A DNA stretch of 64,000 nt from a bacterium (lineage in GTDB: Bacteria; Actinomycetota; Acidimicrobiia; Spongiisociales; JAENVV01). The DNA lies in assembly GCA_024641305.1 (NCBI GenBank), contig JAHEDI010000016.1:1-64000 (forward strand), read 5' to 3'. This document shows, piece by piece, positions 1 through 8,233 of the stretch. The notes under the pieces were generated by a model. It worked only from the letters and a program-made list of their open reading frames with translations, did no database searches and was not told where the DNA came from. The number at the start of each line of letters is the position of its first letter. Positions within the stretch are counted from its first letter, which is position 1. Position numbers and translations under genes: made by a program.

Positions 1-717
1 GTCGGTGGTGATGAAGCCGGCATCTGGGCCGGGGACCTCATGCGGATGTATCAACGATTCGCCGAACGTCACAACCTCCGCCTGGAGACTTTGTCGACGT
101 CTGAGGCCGAAGCAGGCGGATACAAGGAGATCTCAGTTGCCGTAAAAGGCAAGGGAGCCTTCGGGCAGCTCAAATACGAGGCTGGCGTGCACCGGGTGCA
201 GCGAGTTCCCCGGACCGAATCTCAGGGGCGAGTACACACGTCGACCGCGACGGTTGCGGTGCTTCCGGAAGCTGAAGAGGTCGAACTCGAGTTGGACATG
301 AACGACGTCAGGGTCGACGTCTTTCGTTCCTCAGGACCGGGCGGGCAGTCGGTCAACACGACTGACTCGGCGGTGCGCCTCACGCACGAGCCGACCGGTG
401 TGGTGGTCTCGTGTCAAGATGAGAAGTCTCAGTTGCAGAACAAGGAAAAGGCATTTCGGATTTTGCGGGCTCGTCTTTACGAAGCCGAGCGCGAACGACA
501 GGCTGCCGAATACTCCGAGCATCGTCGGTCCCAGGTGGGCACCGGGAACCGGTCTGAGAAGATCCGGACCTACAACTACAAGGACAACCGGGTGACCGAT
601 CACCGTATCGGCTTGACCATCAAACAGCTCACCTCGATCCTCGATGGCGACCTTGACGAGTTCGTCACTCAGCTACAGACCGAGGAGATGGCCAGTCGAC
701 TCGCCGACGGCGACTGA
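1..717 (+). CDS. prfA: Peptide chain release factor 1 (3' part, start outside window)
   Basis: Release factor 1 reads UAA/UAG stop codons and triggers peptide release on the ribosome. The reading frame is open from base 1, so the gene enters from the left and only the last 238 or so codons are visible. The anticodon-like tripeptide region reads RVPRTES, i.e. the PxT type (here PRT) that marks RF1 rather than RF2. The catalytic GGQ motif lies in [18 protein letters not shown]. The C-terminal helix region is intact and ends at TGA 715-717. The next gene starts within this stop codon, and prmC, whose product methylates the GGQ glutamine, follows one gene later. Confidence 0.97.
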   Translation, partial: VGGDEAGIWAGDLMRMYQRFAERHNLRLETLSTSEAEAGGYKEISVAVKGKGAFGQLKYEAGVHRVQRVPRTESQGRVHTSTATVAVLPEAEEVELELDMNDVRVDVFRSSGPGGQSVNTTDSAVRLTHEPTGVVVSCQDEKSQLQNKEKAFRILRARLYEAERERQAAEYSEHRRSQVGTGNRSEKIRTYNYKDNRVTDHRIGLTIKQLTSILDGDLDEFVTQLQTEEMASRLADGD

Positions 718-1280
718 TGCGACTTTTCGCAGCTTCACTCCTGACGATTGCGCTGGTGGCTTGCACACCCGGTGGAGAACGCGATGTTGACCGATCGTCG
801 GTCGGACCCACCGCTACCGCTGGAGCGGTTTCCATCATGTACCCACCCGCCGGGAACGCCCTGGATTTGACCGTTGATCAATTGATCAGCGGATGGAGTG
901 AAACGCTTGAGGCGGAACTGGGTGCCCCGCCAGCCGTACTCGTGGACGGCCGGATCGAAGCCGGGGCCGGAAACGCTCCAATTTCGCTGGAGGCGGTCGT
1001 GGCAGATGAGGCGGTCTCGGTCGTGCAGTTGGCGCTGATTGCCGGTTCCGGCGACGACGACGAGTTGCGCTCCTCGGCGGCCGTACTCGCCTTTCTGGGA
1101 CTTATTCTGCCCGAAGGGTCAGACGCCAACGCGGTGGATACTGCATTCGGTGAGTTGGGTTTCGGTGAGAACGGGACGCTATTCGGCTTGGCCGAAACTG
1201 AGTACGCGTTTGGCGGGACGACCGTCTACCGGGCTTCGAATGAGGACACGATTCTGCTCGGTGTGGTGGCGTCCCCTTGA
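717..1280 (+). CDS. Small predicted lipoprotein between prfA and prmC
   Basis: This 187-residue protein has a short signal peptide ending in a lipobox (LVAC followed by T, Cys at about residue 16), so it should be lipid-anchored outside the membrane. The rest is Ala/Gly/Glu rich with no motif I recognise. Its ATG overlaps the prfA stop (ATGA type), and its own stop overlaps the TTG start of prmC, so it is translationally coupled inside an operon that otherwise makes cytoplasmic translation factors. The function is unknown; an exported protein in this position is unexpected. Confidence 0.75.
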   Translation: MRLFAASLLTIALVACTPGGERDVDRSSVGPTATAGAVSIMYPPAGNALDLTVDQLISGWSETLEAELGAPPAVLVDGRIEAGAGNAPISLEAVVADEAVSVVQLALIAGSGDDDELRSSAAVLAFLGLILPEGSDANAVDTAFGELGFGENGTLFGLAETEYAFGGTTVYRASNEDTILLGVVASP

Positions 1281-2083
1281 CTACCAGAGACGTCCTGGCT
1301 GCCGCCCGTCTGCCCCGTCACGAAGCCGAACGACTGTTGATGAAGGTGACGGGTAGGTCTCGATCCGAAGTGATCATCGGAGTGCCACTCGATGATGACA
1401 CGGCCATTGCCTACTCTTTGTTGTGTCGGCGTCGACTTACTGGGGAGCCGATCCAGTACATCGAAGGGACGATTCCCTTTGCCTTGTGCGAGATCGCGGT
1501 TGACAACCGGGCGCTCATTCCGCGACCGGAGACCGAATACCTGTGGGAGTTGGCTTCGACGCTTCCGGATGAGCCTCCGGCTCTTATCGTCGATCTGTGC
1601 ACCGGGAGTGGCGCCCTGGCAATCGGGCTGGCATCGGTCTATCGGGACGCTGAGGTGGTCGCCTCGGACATCTCAGAGGCTGCCCTGAGCCTCGCTCGCG
1701 ATAACGCTCTGGCCAACGGCACCACCGTCCGGTTCTTTGCCGGTGACTTGTTTGAGGCGCTGCCAGAAGAATTGGTCGGTCGGGTCGATCTACTGGTCGC
1801 CAATCCGCCGTATGTGTCGGATAGCGAAATGGCTGAATTGCCATCCGAGGTGGCCGATTGGGAACCGTCACTGGCCCTGGCTGCCGGAAGCGATGGACTT
1901 GACGTCATCCGACGGCTCCTCGCTCGGCTCCCCGATTGGTTGTCAAAGACGGGTTGGTTCTTCATCGAGGTTGGGTCCGCACACGCGACCGAAGCGTTGG
2001 GTCTGGTACCACCTGGCCTTCAGGCGCATGTGCGACGCGACCTCACCGGGCGGGACCGGTATTTGGTAGGTCACAGATCGTGA
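1277..2083 (+). CDS. prmC: Release factor glutamine methyltransferase
   Basis: PrmC transfers a methyl group from SAM to the glutamine of the GGQ motif in RF1 and RF2, raising termination efficiency. The 268-residue protein shows an N-terminal helical substrate domain, the SAM loop (DLCTGSGALAIGLA) and the diagnostic NPPY motif near residue 175. The start is TTG at 1277, overlapping the previous stop; it gives the usual family length. The gene lies in the prfA-prmC-tsaC order seen in many bacteria, here with one lipoprotein inserted. Confidence 0.95.
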   Translation: MTTRDVLAAARLPRHEAERLLMKVTGRSRSEVIIGVPLDDDTAIAYSLLCRRRLTGEPIQYIEGTIPFALCEIAVDNRALIPRPETEYLWELASTLPDEPPALIVDLCTGSGALAIGLASVYRDAEVVASDISEAALSLARDNALANGTTVRFFAGDLFEALPEELVGRVDLLVANPPYVSDSEMAELPSEVADWEPSLALAAGSDGLDVIRRLLARLPDWLSKTGWFFIEVGSAHATEALGLVPPGLQAHVRRDLTGRDRYLVGHRS

Positions 2084-2649
2084 ATCTCGTTTCCGTTGAC
2101 GGAGCGGCTCAGCTGCTCGCTTCCGGAGCGATCATCGGGATACCCACCGATACGGTTTATGGCCTGGGAGTCGACCCGGGTAACCGGCTTGCCATCGACC
2201 GCCTCTACGTTTTGAAGGGGCGTCCGGTCGATAAACCAATCGGCATCCTGGCCCATGTTCCTGAAGCTCTCGACGGCTGGGCGACAGTGCCCGATTGGGC
2301 GGTTGAGATGACCGAGCGCTACTGGCCGGGACCGCTTACCCTGGTATGTCGGTCGGGTCCGTTGCTCCCCGAAGGAATCGGAGATCCCGTGCGGCATACC
2401 GTCGGGGTGCGGGTTCCCAACCATGAGGTAGCCCTGACGCTGCTCGAGAGAACTGGCCCGCTAGCGGTAACCTCTGCGAACCTCAGCGGGCAGCCGGAGT
2501 GTCACTCACACGAATCGGCCCATGTTTTGCTGGGGTCGGCCATCGACGGATATCTCAAAGGGCGGGCGGTCATCGGCCTGGCTTCGACGGTAATCGATGT
2601 GACCGGTCCGAAACCGGTTGTCTTACGGCCGGGACCGATAGCGCCCTGA
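2080..2649 (+). CDS. tsaC: L-threonylcarbamoyladenylate synthase (Sua5/YrdC/TsaC family)
   Basis: It makes threonylcarbamoyl-AMP from threonine, bicarbonate and ATP, the first step of the t6A37 modification of tRNAs reading ANN codons. The 189-residue single-domain YrdC fold shows the typical IPTDTVYGLG N-terminal motif and the KGRPVDKPI nucleotide-binding segment near residues 45-54. I chose GTG at 2080, which overlaps the prmC stop in a GTGA arrangement; an upstream ATG in the same frame would only add translation of prmC in another frame. It lacks the extra C-terminal Sua5 domain, so it is the short TsaC form. Confidence 0.93.
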   Translation: MNLVSVDGAAQLLASGAIIGIPTDTVYGLGVDPGNRLAIDRLYVLKGRPVDKPIGILAHVPEALDGWATVPDWAVEMTERYWPGPLTLVCRSGPLLPEGIGDPVRHTVGVRVPNHEVALTLLERTGPLAVTSANLSGQPECHSHESAHVLLGSAIDGYLKGRAVIGLASTVIDVTGPKPVVLRPGPIAP

Positions 2650-3075
2650 TCAGATCAGGCGCAGCTCATACACGTTGGTTTCCCGACGTTCGAAGCCCAT
2701 CGCCTGATACAGGCCATTGGCGGCTTGGCGCGAGGGGCGAGAGGTGAGACCGATGGCCTTGGCCCCGATGGTTCGGGCTCGTTCGATGGCGGCGTCGGTC
2801 AACAGACGCCCGATACCCATGCCCCGGGCTGATTCGGCAACAACCACATCTTCGATGCGAGCTCTCACACCGGTCGGACTGCGAAAGATGATGAGGGTTA
2901 GTGACCCCACAATTGTCCCATCGTTCCCGGCGACGAACAGGTGGGTATTCGGATCGGCGATGATCGTGGCGAGAGCTTCTTTCGTTGGAGGTGGGCTTGA
3001 CGAGGACAACTGCGGTATCAGCTCTGAAAACGCGTCAACAAGTTCGTCGGTTACCGAGGTGGCTTCAAAGATCAT
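2650..3075 (-). CDS. GNAT family N-acetyltransferase
   Basis: A 141-residue single GNAT domain, which transfers an acetyl group from acetyl-CoA to an amine. The acetyl-CoA loop reads RGMGIGRLL at about residues 84-92, followed by the usual C-terminal LYQAMGFERRE motif. The substrate cannot be told from sequence. The gene converges tail to tail with tsaC with no gap. A TAGACT hexamer stands 6 nt before the ATG (3082-3087), suggesting a leaderless transcript. Confidence 0.88.
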   Translation of the reverse strand: MIFEATSVTDELVDAFSELIPQLSSSSPPPTKEALATIIADPNTHLFVAGNDGTIVGSLTLIIFRSPTGVRARIEDVVVAESARGMGIGRLLTDAAIERARTIGAKAIGLTSRPSRQAANGLYQAMGFERRETNVYELRLI

Positions 3076-3081
3076 GGCGCC

Positions 3082-3087
3082 AGTCTA
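3082..3087 (-). promoter_or_regulatory. Predicted -10 element of a leaderless promoter
   Basis: On the minus strand TAGACT is followed by GGCGCC and then the ATG of the GNAT gene. The 6-nt distance would place transcription start at or next to the start codon. There is no Shine-Dalgarno sequence. The 3088-3235 stretch beyond it holds nothing else I recognise. Confidence 0.5.
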
Positions 3088-3235
3088 CGTCCGTGAAGTA
3101 CGCCGCAGCGCACACGAGACCGGTTGAAACCGGCCTCAGAGAAACCCCACATGTCTGGGGGTCGATCCGGTTTGTGGATAATTCCCGCGGCGGGTCCCCG
3201 ACCGCTCTCTGCGCCGATGATCGACCGCTGGGGAG

Positions 3236-3709
3236 CTACGTCTCGTCGATCACGGTGCCGCTGAGGACCTGATCGAGCGAGCCGGCGAGTGTCTCCGAGT
3301 AGTCCCACTGGGCGAGCTGGATGAGGGCGCCGTTGGTGCTTTTCGGATGGATAAACAACTCGCTCCACATCTCGGACTCGCTGTACCCGGAGACCGTGAA
3401 GCCTGCCATTTCGCAGAGCTCTGCGGCGTTCTTGAGGTCGGACACTTTGAGCGTCACATGGTGCATGCCGGGCCCGCGGGTGTCGAGGAAACGGCGCAGG
3501 AAACTTGCGTCCGAGAGGGGAGCGAGGTACTCGACCTTGCTTCCGTCCGGCAACGTGAACTGGGCCCAGCGGAACTGGTTTCGTACATGGTCGGCTCCGT
3601 CGTAGAACGTGGCGCCGAGCAGGTCGAGGAGAGGGAGGGCGTTCTCGATCCGTTCCACGGCGTAGGCAACATGGTCGAACCTTTCGATGAGGTGGCCTAT
3701 CGAGTCCAT
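3236..3709 (-). CDS. VOC family protein, methylmalonyl-CoA epimerase-like
   Basis: 157 residues with two beta-alpha-beta-beta-beta modules of the vicinal oxygen chelate fold. It resembles methylmalonyl-CoA epimerase: FDHVAYAV supplies the first metal His, GPGMHHVTLKV the second His, and the NQF segment may supply the Gln ligand. The last position, where epimerases have Glu in a LLEL-type strand, is Gln here (ALIQLAQ). That Glu is both a metal ligand and a catalytic base in characterised epimerases, so epimerase activity is doubtful. No mutAB genes are in the window. It is divergent from glyA. Confidence 0.7.
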   Translation of the reverse strand: MDSIGHLIERFDHVAYAVERIENALPLLDLLGATFYDGADHVRNQFRWAQFTLPDGSKVEYLAPLSDASFLRRFLDTRGPGMHHVTLKVSDLKNAAELCEMAGFTVSGYSESEMWSELFIHPKSTNGALIQLAQWDYSETLAGSLDQVLSGTVIDET

Positions 3710-3715
3710 ACCAGC

Positions 3716-3721
3716 ACGTTA
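3716..3721 (-). promoter_or_regulatory. Predicted -10 of the VOC gene (leaderless)
   Basis: Minus-strand TAACGT is followed by GCTGGT and then the ATG at 3709. The spacing fits a leaderless start. The 73-bp divergent region to glyA also contains a 7-bp inverted repeat (TACCAGC near 3709 and GCTGGTA near 3743) of unknown role. Confidence 0.45.
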
Positions 3722-3782
3722 GACCGTGACGGTGACGGGCGCTGGTACGATCACGGCTTCGTCGCCAAGTGGAGTTCTGACC

Positions 3783-5054
3783 ATGATTGACAACCGTCCA
3801 CTCGAACAGGTCGACCCTGAGATGGCCGCCCTGATCCGCAAGGATCTTGAACGCCAGAACACTCATCTCCACCTGATTGCCTCTGAAAACTTCGCGTCGC
3901 GAGCGGTGATGCAGGCGACTGGTTCGGTGTTCACGAATAAGTACGCCGAGGGTTACCCGGGCCGTCGTTACTACGAGGGTTGTGAAGTGATCGACGAGAT
4001 GGAGGAGTTGGCCAACGCCCGTGTTCGACATCTATTCGATGCCGAGTACGTCAATGTGCAGGCTCATTCGGGTGCGCAGGCAAACATGGGCGTGTACTTC
4101 GGGCTCATCGAGTTGGGCGACACCGTCATGGGAATGTCGCTTGATCAGGGTGGGCATCTCACCCACGGCTCGCATGTCAACTTCTCGGGCATGTATTACA
4201 ACTTCGTGTCGTACGGCCTCGACCGGGAAACCGAACTCATCGATATGGATGAGGTACGAAGGATCGCCCTCGAAAGCCGTCCCAAGATTCTTCTGGCCGG
4301 GTACTCGGCCTATTCACGGCATCTCGACTACGAGGCGTTTCGTTCGATCGCCGACGAGGTCGGTGCCATCTTCATGGTCGATGCCGCTCACTTCATTGGC
4401 CTGATTGCCGGCAAGGCTTATCCCAACCCGGTCCCGATCGCTGACATCGTGACCGGAACCACCCACAAAGCCTTCCGGGGAGCCCGGGGAGGTTTGATCA
4501 TGGCCAAGGAGCAGTTCGGAAAAGCCATCGACAAGGGCGTCTTCCCCGGTGCTCAAGGTGGTTCTCTGTACAACCAGATTGCCGGCAAGGCAGTAGCCTT
4601 CCACGAGGCTGCCCAGCCCGAGTTCCGGGTCTATGCCGCCCAGGTGGTTGCCAACGCCAAGGCCATGGCCGAAAGCTTCATCGACGAGGGTGTTCGGGTG
4701 GTTTCTGGAGGAACCGATAACCATCTCATCCTGGCGGACCTGCGATCGGTCGACCCTGATCTCACCGGTAAGCATGCCGCCTCGATGCTCAACGAGCTCG
4801 GCATCACGATGAACCGTAATTCGATTCCTTTCGATCCCCGGCCCCCGTTCGTAACCTCGGGTATTCGCATGGGCACGCCGGCGATAACGACCCAGGGCAT
4901 GGAGGAAGCTGATTGCCGGACGGCGGCTGAGCTCATCTCGCGGGCCGTTCACCACTATCAGGACGAGGCGGTTCTGGCCGATGTCAAGCGAGAAGTGGCG
5001 GCGTTAGCTTCGAAGTTCACGCCATACGAGTCCGACTTCTCAGGTCACGTGTAG
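3783..5054 (+). CDS. glyA: Serine hydroxymethyltransferase
   Basis: A PLP enzyme that interconverts serine and glycine while charging tetrahydrofolate with a one-carbon unit. At 423 residues it has the family length. The PLP lysine is in the TGTTHKAFRGARGG motif (Lys about 229). The N-terminal LIASENFASRAV and YAEGYPGRRYYEGCE motifs are present. I start at ATG 3783, which is preceded by GTGGAG; an upstream ATG in frame would extend into the promoter. The segment around GGSLYNQIAGKAVAF differs from the common GGPLMHVIAAKAVAF, placing it in a divergent SHMT clade. Confidence 0.94.
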   Translation: MIDNRPLEQVDPEMAALIRKDLERQNTHLHLIASENFASRAVMQATGSVFTNKYAEGYPGRRYYEGCEVIDEMEELANARVRHLFDAEYVNVQAHSGAQANMGVYFGLIELGDTVMGMSLDQGGHLTHGSHVNFSGMYYNFVSYGLDRETELIDMDEVRRIALESRPKILLAGYSAYSRHLDYEAFRSIADEVGAIFMVDAAHFIGLIAGKAYPNPVPIADIVTGTTHKAFRGARGGLIMAKEQFGKAIDKGVFPGAQGGSLYNQIAGKAVAFHEAAQPEFRVYAAQVVANAKAMAESFIDEGVRVVSGGTDNHLILADLRSVDPDLTGKHAASMLNELGITMNRNSIPFDPRPPFVTSGIRMGTPAITTQGMEEADCRTAAELISRAVHHYQDEAVLADVKREVAALASKFTPYESDFSGHV

Positions 5055-5112
5055 GCAATCGCCAGGCAACCGGCAGGAGCGTCGGTCACCGTACTATCGG
5101 CTTGTCAACGGG

Positions 5113-5808
5113 TCAAAAACCTCGTTGGCCTCCGTTGAAGGGGCCAATCACGCCGGCCTCGAACTCGGCGACCGTAGGGCCGCCCAACCGGACGAGTCGC
5201 CGGTTCCCGTACACGTAGGTGGCCATCAGGAGTGGGATGATCGTTGGCCAAGACGTCAAGACCTTGGCTGCTGCCAATGCCTCAGGGCGCCCGGTGACGA
5301 ACAAGAACCATTGCAGGCCGGCCCTTGCTGCGAAGTAGATCGCCCATACGCCGGTCACAGCCGTGTAGGCGGGTCTGACGTCTGGGCGCCAGTACCAGGC
5401 CAATGGCCAGCGTCGCTGTGCCCAACTGGACCAGGCCGCCAGTGGGCGGCGGGCGAACATGCTCGCGATGGATACGACGGCCATCAGTCCGGTTCCGACG
5501 ATTCCGGGCAGGAAGAAACTCTCGGCCCGACCCGACCGGAGGGCCAGAAGAGCGGCCAATCCGATCGCCGGTATGCCCCCGAGGGCGTAGAACACCTTTT
5601 GGCCTTTGCGAACTCTCCAGGTGGCCACGCCAACTCCTACGGCCACCGCCGCGACAGACGCCGCGCCGAGGTTGGTCAACGCGTTGACGGCCACGAAGGC
5701 AATAGGAGCCAGGAACGAGTCCCCGACCGTCCGATCGCCGACGAATAGGCCTCGTAGATCGGAGCGGAGGTCGTCCCAAAGGTGCTCTTGTGTCATCACA
5801 ACCAGCAT
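5113..5808 (-). CDS. DUF3159 family membrane protein
   Basis: 231 residues with about six hydrophobic segments, resembling the actinobacterial DUF3159 family. Recognisable pieces are the N-terminal LRGLFVGDRTVGDSFLAP, WRVRKGQ after two membrane spans, and a WYWRPDVRPAYTAVTGVW segment. No activity is known for the family. The gene follows a second small membrane protein gene by 9 bp and is probably co-transcribed with it. An internal ATG at 5796 is an equally possible start since neither has a clear ribosome site. Confidence 0.7.
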   Translation of the reverse strand: MLVVMTQEHLWDDLRSDLRGLFVGDRTVGDSFLAPIAFVAVNALTNLGAASVAAVAVGVGVATWRVRKGQKVFYALGGIPAIGLAALLALRSGRAESFFLPGIVGTGLMAVVSIASMFARRPLAAWSSWAQRRWPLAWYWRPDVRPAYTAVTGVWAIYFAARAGLQWFLFVTGRPEALAAAKVLTSWPTIIPLLMATYVYGNRRLVRLGGPTVAEFEAGVIGPFNGGQRGF

Positions 5809-5817
5809 ACGGAGCGG

Positions 5818-6201
5818 TTAGCCATTCGGATCGACCTCGCGCCGGTCGAAGGGGTCGCCGCTCATCGGCGTAACGTTCGATTTGACCGATCCGAGAGTGG
5901 GAGGTGGCGGAGGTGGGAGCATGGCAGGCGGAACGAAGTGTCTTGCCCGGGTAAGGAGTGCGAAGGAAGCGCCCCCCAAACCGAGGAAGCTTCCCAGGTA
6001 GGGGTCGCTCGAGAGGTTGGGATCGGCCACCAGACCATACGCGAACCAGACGGCCGCGGCCATGAGCGCCAGGACCGTTAGGAACCCGGCGCCGCGATAG
6101 ACATTGATCGCTTTGTGGAAAACCCCGACGAAGGCCACGATCCCCAGTGCCACGACTGCGCCGGCGATGGCCACGATGAAGCCTCCCGCAAAACCACTCA
6201 T
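5818..6201 (-). CDS. Hypothetical small membrane protein
   Basis: With the start at the ATG ending at 6201 the product has about 127 residues: a glycine/alanine-rich first membrane segment right at the N terminus, two further hydrophobic segments, a poly-proline stretch (LPPPPPPTLG) and an acidic tail. I recognise no family. In-frame upstream starts at 6246 and 6291 would add a charged, non-membrane extension and have no ribosome site, so I prefer the shorter form. It is upstream of, and probably in an operon with, the DUF3159 gene. Confidence 0.5.
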   Translation of the reverse strand: MSGFAGGFIVAIAGAVVALGIVAFVGVFHKAINVYRGAGFLTVLALMAAAVWFAYGLVADPNLSSDPYLGSFLGLGGASFALLTRARHFVPPAMLPPPPPPTLGSVKSNVTPMSGDPFDRREVDPNG

Positions 6202-6593
6202 CGTGAACGAACGTTTGTGCGGAATAGGATCATGCCTTGAGATCATACGGGGTTCGGCGGTTGGGCTGATCGTCGACTTGCGATGGTCCATTGGTCCCTA
6301 GCCAGGTTGGCGGCGCGGCGCGATAGTGTCAGCACAGGCAGAAAAGGCTTAGTGCGGAATCCGGGCACGGTCCCACCCCTTACAGGTGAATGCCCACTCC
6401 TCCCGGAATCGCACAGGCGCCGAACCCCCGGTACTCCGGGGTTCGGCGCGTCGATCGTGCTGCCGCCAAGCGACGCTTCCAGGTCGATTCGACACGACCC
6501 CTAGTGGAACCCCCGGGTCGAATGGGTGGTCTCACCCCTGGTCAGTTCGATCGTCAGGGTCGATGCTCTTGGTACACGAGAGGGAGATCGACC
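6202..6593. other. Non-coding stretch with one strong hairpin
   Basis: 392 bases between the start of a minus-strand gene and the start of a plus-strand gene, so it should carry both promoters. The only clear structure is the inverted repeat at 6417-6449. Possible short in-frame extensions of the flanking genes enter it but do not look like protein. I see no RNA gene here. Confidence 0.5.
6417..6449. repeat. Perfect 12-bp inverted repeat (GC-rich hairpin)
   Basis: Arms GCGCCGAACCCC and GGGGTTCGGCGC flank a 9-nt loop. It is about 145 bp before the DUF2339 gene and lacks a T-run, so it is not a textbook intrinsic terminator. It could be a transcript-end hairpin, a 5' leader stem, or a dispersed palindromic repeat. 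Confidence 0.55.
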
Positions 6594-8123
6594 ATGACAC
6601 CGACAGTCACCGAACAACCGCCACCCCTTCCGGGACAACGACCCTCACAGAGGCGCCCTGCCAACGATGACCTCTGGGACACAATTCTTACGGGAAAAAA
6701 CCTGTTTCGAGTTGGGTTGGCCCTCGTTCTGCTCGGTCTGGTCTTCATGTTTCGTTATGCCGTCGAAGCTGGTTGGGTCACGGCGGCCGCCCGGGTTGGC
6801 CTCGGTGCGGCAGCCAGCGTTGCCATGTTGGGGCTCGGAGCGAAACTTGTTCCGAGCCGGCGGGGTTTCGGCACGTTGTTGGCGGGGGGTGGCGTCGCCG
6901 GTCTGTACCTGACGGGCTATGCCGCGTTTGAGTGGTATTCACTCACCGCCGCGTCGTCGGCGTTCATCCAGTTGGTCGTTGTTTCGATTTTGGCCGTCGG
7001 ATTGGCATTGTTCTGGGACGCCGAATCGCTCGGAGTTGCGGGCCTGGTCGGGGCGTTGATTGCGCCGTTGGTGTTACCGGGCCGGATGCTCCAGGGCTCT
7101 GGCGACGCCTTCTACTTCCTGACCATTCTCGGAGCTGCCGTCGCTCTGTTTCTTATCCGCGAATGGGTCGTTTTGTATGCAACTACGTTCGTGATGGCCG
7201 TCCTGGTCGTTGGTTTCGAGGCCCTCCGAGTCGCGCGGGATTTGGGAGGCGCCTCTCTTCTCGAAATCGATGTCATGCTGGCTGGCATCGTTGTCGCCTT
7301 TCTCGTCGCACCATCGATCGCCAGGTTGGTAGGAACCGTTTTGGACACTCGCTTGTCCCTTGGGGCAGGAGCAGTTGGCCCGGTCGTCTTTGCCATCGCC
7401 TACCTCGCGCACGCAGGCGAGTCAACGGTCCTGGCGTCCACGGCTTTTGTTCTCGCCGGTCTTCACGGGTTGGTGGCGTTTTCCATGCGAGACGACGATG
7501 CGCTCGGGGTTACGCACGCTTTGGTGGGGGCCGCCCTGGCCGCCGTCGGCTCGGCCGTGTTGCTCGATGGTCCGGCCGCGGTACTTGCGATCACCGTGGT
7601 TGCGGCAGCCGTGACCATCATCGGCTTTCACTCAGAGGCAGTAGGGCCCAAGTGGGCCGGTGGCCTGGCCCTGGCCGGGGCGGGGTATCTCAATATCGCC
7701 ACGCTGGTCGACCTAGGCGGGTCGGGTGACTCGGTTGCCCGGGTAGCTGTCATTGGAATTATCGGACTCGTGGCAATCGCACTGGACCGGCAAAGCGGCT
7801 CTGACGCAACGGTCGGGAGAAACTTCGCGGCGGGGTACGTGTACCTGGCTGGGTTTCTCGTGGGTCTGATAGACCTGGCGTCGTACAGCCAGGCGCTCAC
7901 GACTGCGGTCTGGAGCGCCATTGCCGTCGGTCTGATCCTGTACGGCAGCGTGGCGGAGCGCAGGACCATCATGCGCCTCGGCCTCGGTACCATGGCGGGC
8001 ATTCTGGTCAAGGTCTTCCTCATCGACCTTGCCACAGTCGAGACGATCTGGAAGATGGCCCTGTTCCTGGCCCTTGGCGTGGTTCTCTTGATGGTCGGAT
8101 TCTGGATCTCGAACGAGGATTGA
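6594..8123 (+). CDS. DUF2339 family polytopic membrane protein
   Basis: About 509 residues. A short proline-rich cytoplasmic head (residues 1-30) is followed by NDDLWDTILTGKNLFRVGLAL and then many consecutive hydrophobic helices. The pattern GTLLAGGGVAGLYLTGYAAF and the closing WKMALFLALGVVLLMVGFW are typical of the DUF2339 family. Function is unknown; large polytopic proteins of this sort may be transporters or envelope assembly factors. The chosen ATG at 6594 follows a good ribosome site (GAGGGAGAT); longer in-frame starts back to 6390 run through the hairpin region. Confidence 0.75.
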   Translation: MTPTVTEQPPPLPGQRPSQRRPANDDLWDTILTGKNLFRVGLALVLLGLVFMFRYAVEAGWVTAAARVGLGAAASVAMLGLGAKLVPSRRGFGTLLAGGGVAGLYLTGYAAFEWYSLTAASSAFIQLVVVSILAVGLALFWDAESLGVAGLVGALIAPLVLPGRMLQGSGDAFYFLTILGAAVALFLIREWVVLYATTFVMAVLVVGFEALRVARDLGGASLLEIDVMLAGIVVAFLVAPSIARLVGTVLDTRLSLGAGAVGPVVFAIAYLAHAGESTVLASTAFVLAGLHGLVAFSMRDDDALGVTHALVGAALAAVGSAVLLDGPAAVLAITVVAAAVTIIGFHSEAVGPKWAGGLALAGAGYLNIATLVDLGGSGDSVARVAVIGIIGLVAIALDRQSGSDATVGRNFAAGYVYLAGFLVGLIDLASYSQALTTAVWSAIAVGLILYGSVAERRTIMRLGLGTMAGILVKVFLIDLATVETIWKMALFLALGVVLLMVGFWISNED

Positions 8124-8185
8124 CCGCCTCTCGGCACAGCGCATCTTGTCCGGTGCTGACTAGAGGACTTGTGCCCTATTCGATT

Positions 8186-8203
8186 TTGTGAAACAATTCA
8201 CAA
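8186..8203. promoter_or_regulatory. Rex operator in the ATP synthase promoter
   Basis: The sequence TTGTGAAACAATTCACAA is a perfect inverted repeat (7-bp arms, 4-bp spacer). It matches the known binding consensus of the redox repressor Rex, TTGTGAA-N4-TTCACAA. It sits between a possible -35 (TTGTGA, 8186-8191) and -10 (CATAAT, 8208-8213), 31 bp before the first gene of the atp operon. Rex binds DNA when NADH is low and releases it when NADH rises. Confidence 0.8.
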
Positions 8204-8207
8204 GGAC

Positions 8208-8213
8208 CATAAT
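8208..8213 (+). promoter_or_regulatory. Predicted -10 element of the atp operon
   Basis: CATAAT follows TTGTGA by 16 bp and precedes the GGAGG ribosome site (8221-8225) by 7 bp, giving a very short 5' leader. The Rex operator fills the spacer, so bound Rex would block RNA polymerase. Confidence 0.5.
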
Positions 8214-8233
8214 GCGCAACGGAGGACAGCACG

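Noticed and set aside
3710..3782. Glycine riboswitch before glyA
   Set aside because: The gap to the divergent gene is only 73 bp and no aptamer-like structure is seen, just a 7-bp inverted repeat.
6200..6220. LexA-like sequence (CGAACGTTTGTGCG)
   Set aside because: The right half has a mismatch and the site lacks the symmetry seen at 56169.
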